Positions 17,228 through 25,932 of a stretch of 57,662 nucleotides of DNA are shown here, piece by piece. The stretch is taken from NCBI GenBank assembly GCA_017939795.1, contig JAGBAA010000125.1:1-57662 (forward strand), read 5' to 3'. This DNA is from Thermoguttaceae bacterium. GTDB lineage: Bacteria; Planctomycetota; Planctomycetia; Pirellulales; Thermoguttaceae. The translations under genes were made by a program, and so were the position numbers. How positions within the stretch are numbered: position 1 is the first letter of the stretch; each line of letters starts with the position of its first letter. The notes beneath the pieces were generated by a model. That model had not been told where the DNA came from. It ran no database searches and was given only the letters and a program-made list of their open reading frames with translations.

Positions 17228-17255
17228 ATTATAGTGAATTTCCAAAAAAAAGCAA
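17228..17255 (-). promoter_or_regulatory. Promoter of the thi4 leader
   Basis: On minus, TTGCTT (17250-17255), 16-bp spacer, TATAAT (17228-17233), placed just before the riboswitch. Confidence 0.75.
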
Positions 17256-17366
17256 GGGGCACAGCCGTACCCCTTCGCGCAAAATCACCATCTTTTCCGA
17301 CTCCGCCCGCATATTTTCACACGAAGCCGCGCAAACTCACGGGATCTTGCGGAAATTCCCTCTTTT

Positions 17367-18737
17367 TCATGGTTTCGGGATGAGGATCGAACGCGCATAC
17401 GGCGAGACGAGCCGGAATCCTTTCTCCAACTCCCAGACCGCCTCTTCCCATTCCCAGGCAAGACGCGCGAGGGCCTTTTTCTCTTCATCGGAAATGCCTG
17501 CCTCCTCCGCAGTCGTCCGGATCCGCTGGAATTCCTCAAGCGTTCGCGGACGCCAGGCCAAAAATCTCAGCGCGAAAGAGACACGCTGCGGAAACGGCGC
17601 ATCGAAGATCTCGCGGAAAAGATTCGAGGCAGGGAACGTCAAAAAACGCTCCGTTTCGCACAGGAGCCGGATCTCGTGTCCCAGCGTTCCCGAAAATTTC
17701 CCCGGCAGCCGTATCCGCTCCGCATCGTCCATCGGCGAAAATGCAAGCTCAGGTTTCCGCATTCCGACACGCGAAACACACCGTTGGAGCGAGTATGCCA
17801 AGACCGGCGTTTCCCGGCTGATCCTGAAACGGCACTCTGTCGCCCGGTCCAGATGGTCTCCCTCCGTCGCGGGCGTCACGGCATAGTTCCCGAACGTGGT
17901 CTGCGGCGGTCCCAGCGTCACTGTTTCCTCCGTCGGAAACCGCTCCTTCGGGAATTCCGCATACATTCGGTCCAGAAGTTCCATTTCAGCTTTCGGACGC
18001 GGCAAGACGCTGATCGTGAACGCTTCGCTCACGAGTTCCGGTTCCTCGCCCGGTTCCGAAACGACCAGTTTCAGTTCCCCTTCCTTTTCCGCCCAAAAAT
18101 CGTCCTTCCACTCTTCCAAAGTCGGAAATTCCCGCACGAATGACGCTGCGACAGACCACGCTCCTGCCGGGATCCAGCAGCTCCCCGTCGCTTCAAAGAC
18201 CGTCTTTTCCGGCGTTTGACCATACGGAAACTCTTTCTCTCCGCCGGCCGTCACCATGCGGCATTCCGGAAGGAGGGTGTGTGTCTCTCCCTGCGCAATA
18301 CCATCCCGAATCCAGCGGCAATGCACATCCTGCGCCATGGCGAGAAGCTCACGTTTCGGCGGATGCGCTTTTTCGGAAAGATTCTCGCGCAAAACGCAGA
18401 AATAGACCGTGTCTCCGAACCGGATCTCCGTCGGCCAGACGCACAGTGTGTAGCGCAGGTCCTTTTCCGGTGACTTCATGGGAACGAAAAGGCAGCCGGG
18501 CTGCGTTTCTTTCGTGGGGAAAAGACGGTGTTTTCCGAGGGCCTCGTACATAAAAAGGTTCATCTCCTCGCCAGTCTCCGCCCATTTTCGTTCCCCGGCA
18601 GGATCCGACCTCTTTCCGTCCCCGATCTCCCATTCCGAAGCCTCCGCCGTCCCCGTACCATTCCCCGCCTGTACGCCGACCGTACCGCAGCACAGAATGC
18701 CAAGACACAAAACGGCAAAAAAATACCAGCTTTTCAT
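17367..18737 (-). CDS. Secreted protein of unknown function
   Basis: 456 residues with a signal peptide (MKSWYFFAVLCLGILCCGTVGVQAG, cleavage near QAG). The rest is beta-rich and charged with no family recognised. Cys and Trp residues (TLCVWPTEIRFGDTVYFCVL, GSCWIPAGAWSVAASF) suggest a folded extracytoplasmic domain. The start overlaps the stop of the upstream gene by four bases (ATGA), so the two are translationally coupled. It is the last gene of a three-gene unit with a metzincin-like protein. Confidence 0.7.
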   Translation of the reverse strand: MKSWYFFAVLCLGILCCGTVGVQAGNGTGTAEASEWEIGDGKRSDPAGERKWAETGEEMNLFMYEALGKHRLFPTKETQPGCLFVPMKSPEKDLRYTLCVWPTEIRFGDTVYFCVLRENLSEKAHPPKRELLAMAQDVHCRWIRDGIAQGETHTLLPECRMVTAGGEKEFPYGQTPEKTVFEATGSCWIPAGAWSVAASFVREFPTLEEWKDDFWAEKEGELKLVVSEPGEEPELVSEAFTISVLPRPKAEMELLDRMYAEFPKERFPTEETVTLGPPQTTFGNYAVTPATEGDHLDRATECRFRISRETPVLAYSLQRCVSRVGMRKPELAFSPMDDAERIRLPGKFSGTLGHEIRLLCETERFLTFPASNLFREIFDAPFPQRVSFALRFLAWRPRTLEEFQRIRTTAEEAGISDEEKKALARLAWEWEEAVWELEKGFRLVSPYARSILIPKP

Positions 18738-19807
18738 GGTCTCACCTTCTTCGTTTCAGCCAAAAGCGCATTGTCCCGCATTTTCCGAAATTCCTCGTTC
18801 AGCTCAAGAAGGCGTTCCCGCTGCGATCCCGAAAGTTCCGGCGGCTCGGCGGCGTACCAGTTTTCCCAGACATTGAACGAACTCTGTACATTGAGGTTTT
18901 CCGGATCGATATGGGAAAAAAGATACGTCATTGCGATCTTTTGTGGAAGTGGTCTCGCAGTGACAAAATCAATCACATTTTCAAGTGTTTCTTCTCCTTT
19001 TATATACATCGCAGCCAATCGTCTCAAATGAATCTCTTCCCATATACCGGAGGTAATTTCTTCAGATCCGCCTTCCATACAGACTTGAAGTTTCTCTTTA
19101 TCCAGGAGACCTCCTTTAGGCCATCGATGCTCCAAATCTTTCAGTTCATCAACTGAAAAATTTTCCAAATTTTCAAAAAATTCCCACATGGCAAGACGTT
19201 GACCATTCGTTCCATACATTTCCGGCAACTTTTGAACAGATCCTGGGAAAATTGGAAATTGGAAATATGGCGTAAACTGAGTATTCCAAAGGTATCTTCT
19301 TGAGAATTTGGGAAGTTTCCAGGAAGTCAGAAGCTCTTCCGGATCCCGCAAATTTTTCCCCTCGAACGCAGAGCTGGAATAAATAATTCCTTTCTCGGGG
19401 ACTTCTTTCGGATGTGCGGATAAACTGTCGTCGATTCCAAATTTTTTCATTTTTAAAGTATGAAGCATATCCAGTTCGGGAAGTGTTCCGGGACTTAGGG
19501 TCTGATATTGCATCTGCAGTACATAAACAATATCGTTTTCCATTCCCAAGAAAGGGTAATAATATGATAAATGATGAATCAAAGTTCCATTCTGATCGAC
19601 CGTAAAAGTTTGCTTCAGAACATTTTTATCGACCGAATACTGAAGGAAAGCGATCGGATATTTTGGCGGAGTATTTTTCATCGCCTCTGAATGCATATCT
19701 TCCATTTGACGTAAAAGCTCTTCCATGGAACGGACCTCTTGCGAATATCCCAAACAGGGGGAAATCAGCAAGAAAATAAAAATGAAAGTTCTTTGAATGA
19801 TACTCAT
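18734..19807 (-). CDS. Secreted protein of unknown function, middle gene of the operon
   Basis: 357 residues. ATG 19807 was preferred over GTG 19816 because AAAGG then sits at the right distance. It has a signal peptide (MSIIQRTFIFIFLLISPCLGYSQ). The body is acidic-basic mixed and rich in aromatic residues, with no known domain. It starts 18 bp after the metzincin-like gene and ends with a 4-bp overlap with the next gene. The AT-rich 5' half resembles the gene before it. Confidence 0.7.
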   Translation of the reverse strand: MSIIQRTFIFIFLLISPCLGYSQEVRSMEELLRQMEDMHSEAMKNTPPKYPIAFLQYSVDKNVLKQTFTVDQNGTLIHHLSYYYPFLGMENDIVYVLQMQYQTLSPGTLPELDMLHTLKMKKFGIDDSLSAHPKEVPEKGIIYSSSAFEGKNLRDPEELLTSWKLPKFSRRYLWNTQFTPYFQFPIFPGSVQKLPEMYGTNGQRLAMWEFFENLENFSVDELKDLEHRWPKGGLLDKEKLQVCMEGGSEEITSGIWEEIHLRRLAAMYIKGEETLENVIDFVTARPLPQKIAMTYLFSHIDPENLNVQSSFNVWENWYAAEPPELSGSQRERLLELNEEFRKMRDNALLAETKKVRP

Positions 19808-19825
19808 AGAATGCACCTTTCATAT

Positions 19826-21328
19826 TTAATTGTTTGATGTATTCTCCAGCGGCCTGGCAGAACTTTGTATTTTACGGATATGATTGCATGAAAGATCATT
19901 AACTCCTGAATAATTGACTTGCGGAGTCATCAATCCTGTTAAATCATGCCACGAATCTGATTGATTTCCAGAATTATACCCAAATGAATGCACAAGCTCA
20001 TGTGACAGTATATCGTATTTATAATCTGTACTCCATCCTGGAAATGGTGTTGAATCATGCTCGTCTCCAGGTTTTCTAATACTTTGATCAACTTCTTTAA
20101 TAACATCACTATAAAGACAAATATTATTTTGGCAATAATGTCCAGCTCTATTGTCGATTTCATAATGAAACGCAATTACAACATGAATCGTCCAAAAATT
20201 TAGAGTACAATAATAGTTTCTTTGTGGATATGGAAACGTCGTAGATGTATAAGAAGATGTTGTTCTCTGTGAAACTGGTAATATCGAATCATCTTGTGGA
20301 ACAATTGCGATTTTTACACAAGCTGGTCCAAATACAACTTGAGAAACAGTATCCTGTGCCAATGAATAATCTGTATTGATTTGGTAATTTTCAAACAAAG
20401 CAGGGGCAACCTTATCTCCATATTTAAGCTGATCCACTTCCAGCCAGAGCGTTCTCCAAACCGTCAGAAGTTCGGTTTTTTGTTTTTCCGGCACGGGAGA
20501 ACTGCCGTCCGAAGTCAGAAAATAAGGAGTCTTATAATCTGTAGTGCTGTTAACTGCAATATAGATGAAGGCACTCTCATACAAATTATCATCCGGTGCT
20601 GCAACAACGATGTAATTATCGCCGGGGTTTGCCTGCGTGATCGTCAGCAAGGCAGTATTGGAAATCGTTTCTTCCGCAAAATAAAGACTATTGGTCAATG
20701 AATCGGAACCATAATTATCGCACTGCCAAGAATCATACTGCCAAGATGAAAAACTGCCTACCGATTGGTTATTCCCATCTTTACATTGATTCATTGGATC
20801 CAGAACCATTAAGCGAAGACTCCCTGTCATTCCCTCTGGGATCGCGTTTTCCAATGTGACTCTGATATTTACAGTATTCTTTAATGTTCCAGAGAGATCC
20901 GTTTCCGGATAGATCCTCTTTCCACCACCGCATTCCTCCGGATTGTTATCTAATACGGCCCCATTGACAACGGATTCCCAACTCGTGGATTGAATACCGG
21001 TGACACCGACGCGTTTGGTGTTATAAGAGGCGGAAAGGGGAGTGCCTTCGGGGTCCCAGTCCATCGCAAGCGTCGCGCCGCGGGTGAAGAGCGTGTCTTC
21101 CACGGAACCAAGCGTTACGGTCGGAATAAAAGCGATCTCGGAGGGCGTTGTGCTTGCCGGAGTCCATACGACACCGCAATTTGAGGCGTATTCGTACTGA
21201 GTATCTTCTTCCATATTCCATGCCGTCGAACCGATATTTTCCCCCGCTCCGGAAGCCGCCCGGTCACTCCAAATCTTTAGATCTGTCTGAAAAAACCGTT
21301 CCCGCGCACGATTCCAAAGCGGCGTCAT
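19826..21328 (-). CDS. Metzincin-like zinc metallopeptidase candidate
   Basis: 500 residues. ATG 21328 has GGAGGTG upstream. The striking part is near residue 443: HELVHSFGYNSG, an HExxHxxG zinc motif, followed by a further His (SWHD) and a Met (GLMTP) that could form the Met-turn of metzincins. The third ligand is further away than in classic HExxHxxGxxH, so family membership is tentative. The N-terminal 300 residues look like beta-sandwich extracellular domains (RVTLENAIPEGMTGSLRLMVLDP). No signal peptide is seen, which is odd beside two secreted partners. The gene is clearly AT-richer than its neighbours. Confidence 0.65.
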   Translation of the reverse strand: MTPLWNRARERFFQTDLKIWSDRAASGAGENIGSTAWNMEEDTQYEYASNCGVVWTPASTTPSEIAFIPTVTLGSVEDTLFTRGATLAMDWDPEGTPLSASYNTKRVGVTGIQSTSWESVVNGAVLDNNPEECGGGKRIYPETDLSGTLKNTVNIRVTLENAIPEGMTGSLRLMVLDPMNQCKDGNNQSVGSFSSWQYDSWQCDNYGSDSLTNSLYFAEETISNTALLTITQANPGDNYIVVAAPDDNLYESAFIYIAVNSTTDYKTPYFLTSDGSSPVPEKQKTELLTVWRTLWLEVDQLKYGDKVAPALFENYQINTDYSLAQDTVSQVVFGPACVKIAIVPQDDSILPVSQRTTSSYTSTTFPYPQRNYYCTLNFWTIHVVIAFHYEIDNRAGHYCQNNICLYSDVIKEVDQSIRKPGDEHDSTPFPGWSTDYKYDILSHELVHSFGYNSGNQSDSWHDLTGLMTPQVNYSGVNDLSCNHIRKIQSSARPLENTSNN

Positions 21329-21395
21329 GGGACACCTCCATAGGGAAAAAGTCCAAATCGCAAAAAAATCAAACCGGATCTTTTGCACAAAATTC

Positions 21396-21424
21396 AGTTT
21401 ATCATTGAGAAAACGCCATGTCAA
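21396..21424 (-). promoter_or_regulatory. Promoter of the metzincin-like operon
   Basis: On minus, TTGACA (21419-21424), 17-bp spacer, TAAACT (21396-21401). Confidence 0.7.
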
Positions 21425-21547
21425 GGGGGACGGTAAAATATTCAAAAATCTTTCAAAAAATTTTAAATCGCACTTCCCCTCTCCTCCTTCTGAAAAAGTT
21501 TTCAAAAAGGAAAGGACCCCCTACTGGAAAAATTTTTGCTTTTCGTG

Positions 21548-21553
21548 TATAAT
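21548..21553 (+). promoter_or_regulatory. -10 box of the hemG promoter
   Basis: TATAAT at 21548-21553, with a weak CTGGAA-like -35 about 18 bp upstream. It gives a short leader of about 45 nt. Confidence 0.5.
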
Positions 21554-21602
21554 ACGGTTTCGTGTGTTTTGTGTTTTCCTTCGTATATTGGGGGCAGGTA
21601 CC

Positions 21603-23093
21603 ATGGAAGATTCCAAAGATCTCCGGATCGCAGTCGTTGGGGGCGGTATTTCCGGACTTTCCGCAGCTCTGTACTGTCAGGAACATTTCCCGGACGGACA
21701 CGGCAGTGTGTCGGTCTTCGAGAAACGGGAACGGCTCGGCGGCGTTTTGAATACGGAACTGCGCGATGGATTCGAGATCGAGCAGAGTGCCGACAATTTC
21801 ATCACGACCGTCCCCTATGGTCTGGATCTCTGCCGGCGTCTTGGGCTTGAGTCCGACATCGTGACCACCACTCCGCGCAACCGCCAGACGTTCATTCTCT
21901 GGAAGGACCGGCTGCACAAACTCCCCGACGGTTTCATGATGATGGCGCCGAGCAAATGGTGGCCGATGGCCGTCACGCGCCTTCTTTCTCCGTTTGGAAA
22001 GCTGAGGGCCGCGATGGAGTATTTCATCCCCGCGAAGAAAGGGGACGAGGACGAATCGATGGAATCGTTTGCCGTCCGGCGTCTCGGACGCGAGGTCTTT
22101 GACCGGCTCATCGAACCGCTGGTCAGCGGCGTTTATGCGGCAGACATGACGCGCCTTTCGCTTCTGGCGACGCTTCCGCGATTTCGGGAAATGGAAAAGA
22201 AACACGGATCCCTCATCCGCGCGATGCGCAAAAACTGTGCCGAAATGAAGAAAAAGGCACGGCAGGAAAAGAAAAAGAACGGCACCGCCTCCCAGAACGC
22301 CGACACACGGCAGAGCGGGCCGCGCTACAATCTGTTCGTCACGGTAAAAGGCGGGCTTGGCCGGATCACGAGCGAGATCGAAAAACGTCTTGATCCCCAG
22401 ACGGTCTACTGCCGGACGGAAGTTACCCAGATGGCCCGGACGGAAAGCGGAAAGTGGTCTCTGACGTGGCGTTCTTTGGAAGACGGCCGGACGGAAAGCG
22501 CGGAATTCGATGCCGTCATCCTCGCAGGTGAGTCGCACAATATCGCGAAGCTCCTTGGCTCCGCGCAGATCGCACGCCCTGCGGAACTCCTTGCCGGGAT
22601 CGAGCACACCGGAACCGTCATCCTCACGGCTGCGTTTCGGCGCGAAGACATCGGGCACCCGCTCGACGGGATGGGGGCGGTCGTTCCGGCAAAAGAGAAA
22701 AATCCGATCCTCGCTCTGAGCTTCAGCAGCGAAAAGTACCCGCACCGTGCGCCGGAAGGGACGGTCCTGATCCGTATTTTCAGCGGCGGATCGCGCGATC
22801 CGGAGATCGTCGATATGCCGGAAGATGAAGTTCGCGATCTTCTGTTGGAGAAAATGGCAAACTGTCTAAAGATCCAAGGCTCCCCGCTGATGACCTCCGT
22901 CTCGCGCTGGCCGAACACGATGCCGCAGTTCCATCTTGGACATCTGGAACGGATCGCGGACCTGGAAAAAGAGATGGAAGCGTATCCGACGCTGGGCGTG
23001 GCGGGAAACTCACTCACCGGCGTCGGTATCCCGCACTGTATCCATTCCGGAGAAGAAGCGGCCCGCAAGGTCCTCGCAGCGCTGGAGCAGTGA
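21603..23093 (+). CDS. hemG: Protoporphyrinogen/coproporphyrinogen oxidase, HemY type
   Basis: 496 residues from ATG 21603. It has an FAD-binding start (RIAVVGGGISGLSAALYCQEH, GxGxxG), GGVLNTELRDGFEIEQSADNF, the PPO-type substrate region (LWKDRLHKLPDGFMMM), VKGGLGRI and the C-terminal FAD motif (GVAGNSLTGVGIPHCIHSG). It oxidises the porphyrinogen in late haem synthesis. A basic low-complexity stretch (KMKKKARQEKKKNG, about residues 217-230) is an insertion relative to the core. HemY enzymes normally use O2; in an apparent anaerobe another electron acceptor must be assumed. The gene is convergent with galT. Confidence 0.9.
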   Translation: MEDSKDLRIAVVGGGISGLSAALYCQEHFPDGHGSVSVFEKRERLGGVLNTELRDGFEIEQSADNFITTVPYGLDLCRRLGLESDIVTTTPRNRQTFILWKDRLHKLPDGFMMMAPSKWWPMAVTRLLSPFGKLRAAMEYFIPAKKGDEDESMESFAVRRLGREVFDRLIEPLVSGVYAADMTRLSLLATLPRFREMEKKHGSLIRAMRKNCAEMKKKARQEKKKNGTASQNADTRQSGPRYNLFVTVKGGLGRITSEIEKRLDPQTVYCRTEVTQMARTESGKWSLTWRSLEDGRTESAEFDAVILAGESHNIAKLLGSAQIARPAELLAGIEHTGTVILTAAFRREDIGHPLDGMGAVVPAKEKNPILALSFSSEKYPHRAPEGTVLIRIFSGGSRDPEIVDMPEDEVRDLLLEKMANCLKIQGSPLMTSVSRWPNTMPQFHLGHLERIADLEKEMEAYPTLGVAGNSLTGVGIPHCIHSGEEAARKVLAALEQ

Positions 23094-23177
23094 GGAACGC
23101 GAAAGAGACCGCAGTTTGCCGCTCGTGAGGGGGGAACATTGGGGAAATTTTTCTTAGGTTCCGCGATTGAGATCTTC

Positions 23178-23322
23178 GGCACAAGCGGTCCCACGCGCGG
23201 CGGCACTCTTCGAGAGCCGTCTGGCTGCCCGTCATGTCATGAACGGCCGTGAGGGAGAAACTTCTTGAAAGTTGTTTCTCCCGCAGACTCCCTCTTCAAG
23301 AACTTTTTGATGTTCTTGATGT
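23178..23322 (-). repeat. Dispersed structured repeat, copy 2
   Basis: The reverse complement matches 15298-15460 through the same ordered blocks. Its hairpin is GGGAGAAAC-AA-CTT / AAG-AA-GTTTCTCCC, so arm bases differ from copy 1 but still pair. It sits between convergent hemG and galT, just as copy 1 sits between convergent genes. Confidence 0.75.
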
Positions 23323-23331
23323 GCGAAACAG

Positions 23332-24402
23332 TCAGAGGAGCCGTTTTCCGGAAAAAAGCGCAGCTGCCATGGTTTCCGGGGCGATCGGATTCACGAAACA
23401 GCCGGTCCCCAGCTCGAAACCCGCCTGCCGAGTGATCCTTGGGCAGATCTCCAGCCGCCAGTGAAAGTTTTCGTCCGCAGCCATGCCGGAAACGGTCGGT
23501 GTCCAGGGAGAGGTGCGCAGAACGAGATTGAAATCGCAGCCGGAGAGTGTTTTTTCCAGTTTTTGAAGCGTTCGGCGCAGCACATTCGCCAGTTCGTCCA
23601 GCTCTTCCCGGACGGATCGCACAAAACAGGGAACGTGACGTTTCGGCACAATGTGGATCTCACCGGCAAAACGGGACGCAAAGGGACAGAAGACCGTAAA
23701 ATACGCAGTTTCTTCTACGAGACGCCATTTTTCTGCCAGTTCGTACTTCAGGACCTCGCAGTGCCAGCACGTGCCGTTTTGCTGACGGTGATCCGAAAGA
23801 AAGGTCTGCTCTGTCTTCACCGACGGCGGGATGAATCGGAGTGCCGCGATCTGGGAATGAAGATGCTCAAGCGACGCACCCGCAGCAGGTCCCTGATTCT
23901 TGAAAAACTGCACGTACCGCCACTTTTTTTCTTTTTGAAGCTGACGGAGCCGCCGATGGCAGAAGTGCACAAGATACTGAAATTCTTCTTCATTCAGTAC
24001 CGCAAGGCGTTTTTTGTGGAAAGGGACTTCGACCAGAACTTCCTGTTTTCCTGTGTTTGGGGCTGCCGTATGCGGTCCAAAATGCTGAAGGATCCGTTCG
24101 GAGGCTTCCTCGAGAAAGGGAAAACGGTTGGGAATGGCGCGGATCATCCAACCGGAAGAATTTGGTCTGCGGTACCTGTCCAACTCCGATTCGCCGATTG
24201 GACGGGAGGGAAGTGCAGAAAGAAGAACGTCGACTTCTCCCGGAGTTTCGTATTCATTTCCTTCACAGAAGGGACAGCCGGGCTGATGAATGTGCGGATC
24301 ACGGCCAGGAGCTGTCCGAGGACCTTCTTCGTAGTCTTTCGGACGGGCTGCGCGTTTTTCGCAAATGGCTGTCCATGTATCGTAAACCGGGGAATATCGC
24401 AT
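23332..24402 (-). CDS. galT: Galactose-1-phosphate uridylyltransferase (GalT, HIT superfamily)
   Basis: 356 residues, normal for the family. A zinc-type CPFCEG motif lies near residue 43. The UDP-sugar region NRFP...EVLVEVPFH and the catalytic histidine triad ASLEHLHSQI (HxHxQ) follow. The C terminus matches bacterial GalT (WRLEICPRITRQAGFELGTGCFVNPIAPE). GalT swaps UMP between UDP-glucose and galactose-1-phosphate in the Leloir pathway. The paired CWHC motif near residue 215 also fits. No galK or galE is adjacent. A related sugar-nucleotide phosphorylase role cannot be excluded. Confidence 0.88.
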   Translation of the reverse strand: MRYSPVYDTWTAICEKRAARPKDYEEGPRTAPGRDPHIHQPGCPFCEGNEYETPGEVDVLLSALPSRPIGESELDRYRRPNSSGWMIRAIPNRFPFLEEASERILQHFGPHTAAPNTGKQEVLVEVPFHKKRLAVLNEEEFQYLVHFCHRRLRQLQKEKKWRYVQFFKNQGPAAGASLEHLHSQIAALRFIPPSVKTEQTFLSDHRQQNGTCWHCEVLKYELAEKWRLVEETAYFTVFCPFASRFAGEIHIVPKRHVPCFVRSVREELDELANVLRRTLQKLEKTLSGCDFNLVLRTSPWTPTVSGMAADENFHWRLEICPRITRQAGFELGTGCFVNPIAPETMAAALFSGKRLL

Positions 24403-25076
24403 AACCTGGATCCCTGAATAAAACGGTCTGCACGAAAATGAGTCTGGAAACGATTCCGTTTATTTTATCGAAAGAATGTTTTTTTACCAGCCCCCTGAAG
24501 ATGGAAACGCTGAATTTTCTGAAAGTTTCCGGAGTACAGCTGGTACAGTCTTCAGGAGTGCTCTTATTTAGAGAATCCGCCTAATCCCTACACGTGCACC
24601 ATCCGTTTTATCTGGGACTTTTCAGAGAGAAGTTTTCGTAAACCCGCAAAAAATGCTTAATTTCCCTGTATTGACATTCTCCAGTTTTCCGATATTCCCC
24701 ATAATTGCGCGACGGATGATTTTATATATTTTGCCTGTTTTGTGTAAAAGAAACAACAGGCAGAATAAAAAAATATCCAATGTTGATTCAAATTTCCACG
24801 ATAAATTAGTACTGAGAGAAGAAATTTTGTATTTGGGGGGGTATCGGCTTCCTGATGGGAGTTGGATCCGTTCCGGTACGGATTTCCGAAGAAGTATGCT
24901 GGCTTCTTTGTCTCCATGGGGCGTTTCATTGACGGGAACGTTCCGCAGATCAGCACGGAAGAGAGGGATCGTCAATGGTCTGCTGTCAGCTCAGAATTTC
25001 CAATTGTTCTGAACTATGTGACTATGTGAACGAGACAATTTGTCTCCAAAATCATTTAAAAAAGGATGCGTTTCAG
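24403..25076. other. AT-rich gap without a confident gene
   Basis: About 670 bp between galT and the small gene before csrA. Short readings exist on both strands but none has a good ribosome site together with a recognisable product. The stretch 24856-25026 on plus reads without a stop as a plausible protein fragment (WELDPFRYGFPKKYAGFF...), but with a stop just before it and no start; it may be a gene remnant. The composition differs from the flanks. Confidence 0.5.
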
Positions 25077-25274
25077 ATGACGAAACGCCTGCTTCGGCGA
25101 AGTGGAAGGCCGTGCGGTATTTTTTACTGCATCCATGGACCAAGAATGGTCAAATTAACTGCCATTTGGGAAGCAGAGAAAAATCAGGTCCTGTTTTACG
25201 GCCCGACAGGAGAGAAAGTTCAACAGACAAAGATATTGGACTCGATTCATGATGATTTGAGTCTTGGATTTTGA
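25077..25274 (+). CDS. Small conserved protein paired with csrA
   Basis: 65 residues from ATG 25077, with AAGGA nine bases before it. The core GIFYCIHGPRMVKLTAIWEAEKNQVLFYGPTGEKV resembles small planctomycete proteins recalled from similar csrA surroundings; this is from memory and unconfirmed. It looks like a compact beta fold. The function is unknown. It ends 19 bp before csrA, so the two are almost surely one operon. Confidence 0.7.
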   Translation: MTKRLLRRSGRPCGIFYCIHGPRMVKLTAIWEAEKNQVLFYGPTGEKVQQTKILDSIHDDLSLGF

Positions 25275-25293
25275 ATTCCGCAGGGAGGTAGAA

Positions 25294-25635
25294 ATGCTTG
25301 TTTTGTCTCGCAAGGAAAGTGAGAGGATCCGCGTGGGGGATTCCATCGTCGTGACGGTGGTGCGGCTTACGAAGGATCGTGTCCGCCTTGGGATCGAAGC
25401 GCCGGATGATGTTTTAGTTTTGCGCGATGAATTGGAGAAGGATTCGGAACCGGTGTCTTCCGGAATGAATCGCAGACCGATTGCCGGACCGCATGGTTGG
25501 GGAATGCCTTCCAAAGGCCGGAATCCCTATTCTGGAAATATGGAAACAGCGGATTGTTCTGTCATGATCGAGGAGGATCCGGAGGTCATGGAACGTCCGA
25601 TGCGCCGCAGTCCGGAACGTCCCTTCCCTTATTGA
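25294..25635 (+). CDS. csrA: CsrA carbon-storage/translation regulator with long tail
   Basis: 113 residues from ATG 25294 with AGGGAGG upstream. Residues 1-55 are typical CsrA (MLVLSRKESERIRVGDSIVV, then VRLTKDRVRLGIEAPDDVLVLRDEL). CsrA dimers bind GGA motifs in mRNA leaders. The usual length is 60-70 residues; the extra 55-residue tail is Pro/Arg/Gly-rich and probably disordered. The ribosome site itself (AGGGAGGTA) carries a GGA core, so self-control is possible. Confidence 0.93.
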   Translation: MLVLSRKESERIRVGDSIVVTVVRLTKDRVRLGIEAPDDVLVLRDELEKDSEPVSSGMNRRPIAGPHGWGMPSKGRNPYSGNMETADCSVMIEEDPEVMERPMRRSPERPFPY

Positions 25636-25710
25636 TCCAGTATTGAGGACGCTTTGCAGAATTTCTCGGCTTCCCTGTTTTGAGGGATCCGAATTCCGGA
25701 AAAGAAAGAA

Positions 25711-25740
25711 AAGAAGGTCTCTTCGGCCTTCTTTTTTTTG
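25711..25740 (+). terminator. Terminator of the csrA operon
   Basis: The stem AAGAAGG / CCTTCTT with a 9-nt loop is followed by a T run. Confidence 0.85.
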
Positions 25741-25882
25741 TAAAGTGTCCGGGAATTAAAGGATGTCTTTGAATGAGTCCGGTTTTGTAGAAATGTGCTT
25801 CTCGTGTGTTTGGGCAATTCCTGTTCTGCCGTTTGGAACAGTATTCAGGGACGCTGTGAGAATTTTGTGTCGTTGGGAAAAT

Positions 25883-25907
25883 AAAAAAGGAGGATCGAGG
25901 ATCCTCC
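25883..25907 (-). terminator. Terminator of the 73-residue gene
   Basis: The stem GGAGGATC / GATCCTCC with a 3-nt loop is followed on minus by T6. Confidence 0.9.
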
Positions 25908-25932
25908 GTGATGTTTCAGTTTTTCAATAAGA

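Noticed and set aside
24622..24975. 117-codon minus frame in the AT-rich gap
   Set aside because: No ribosome site and no recognisable fold; a similar-length plus frame overlaps it, as expected by chance in AT-rich DNA.
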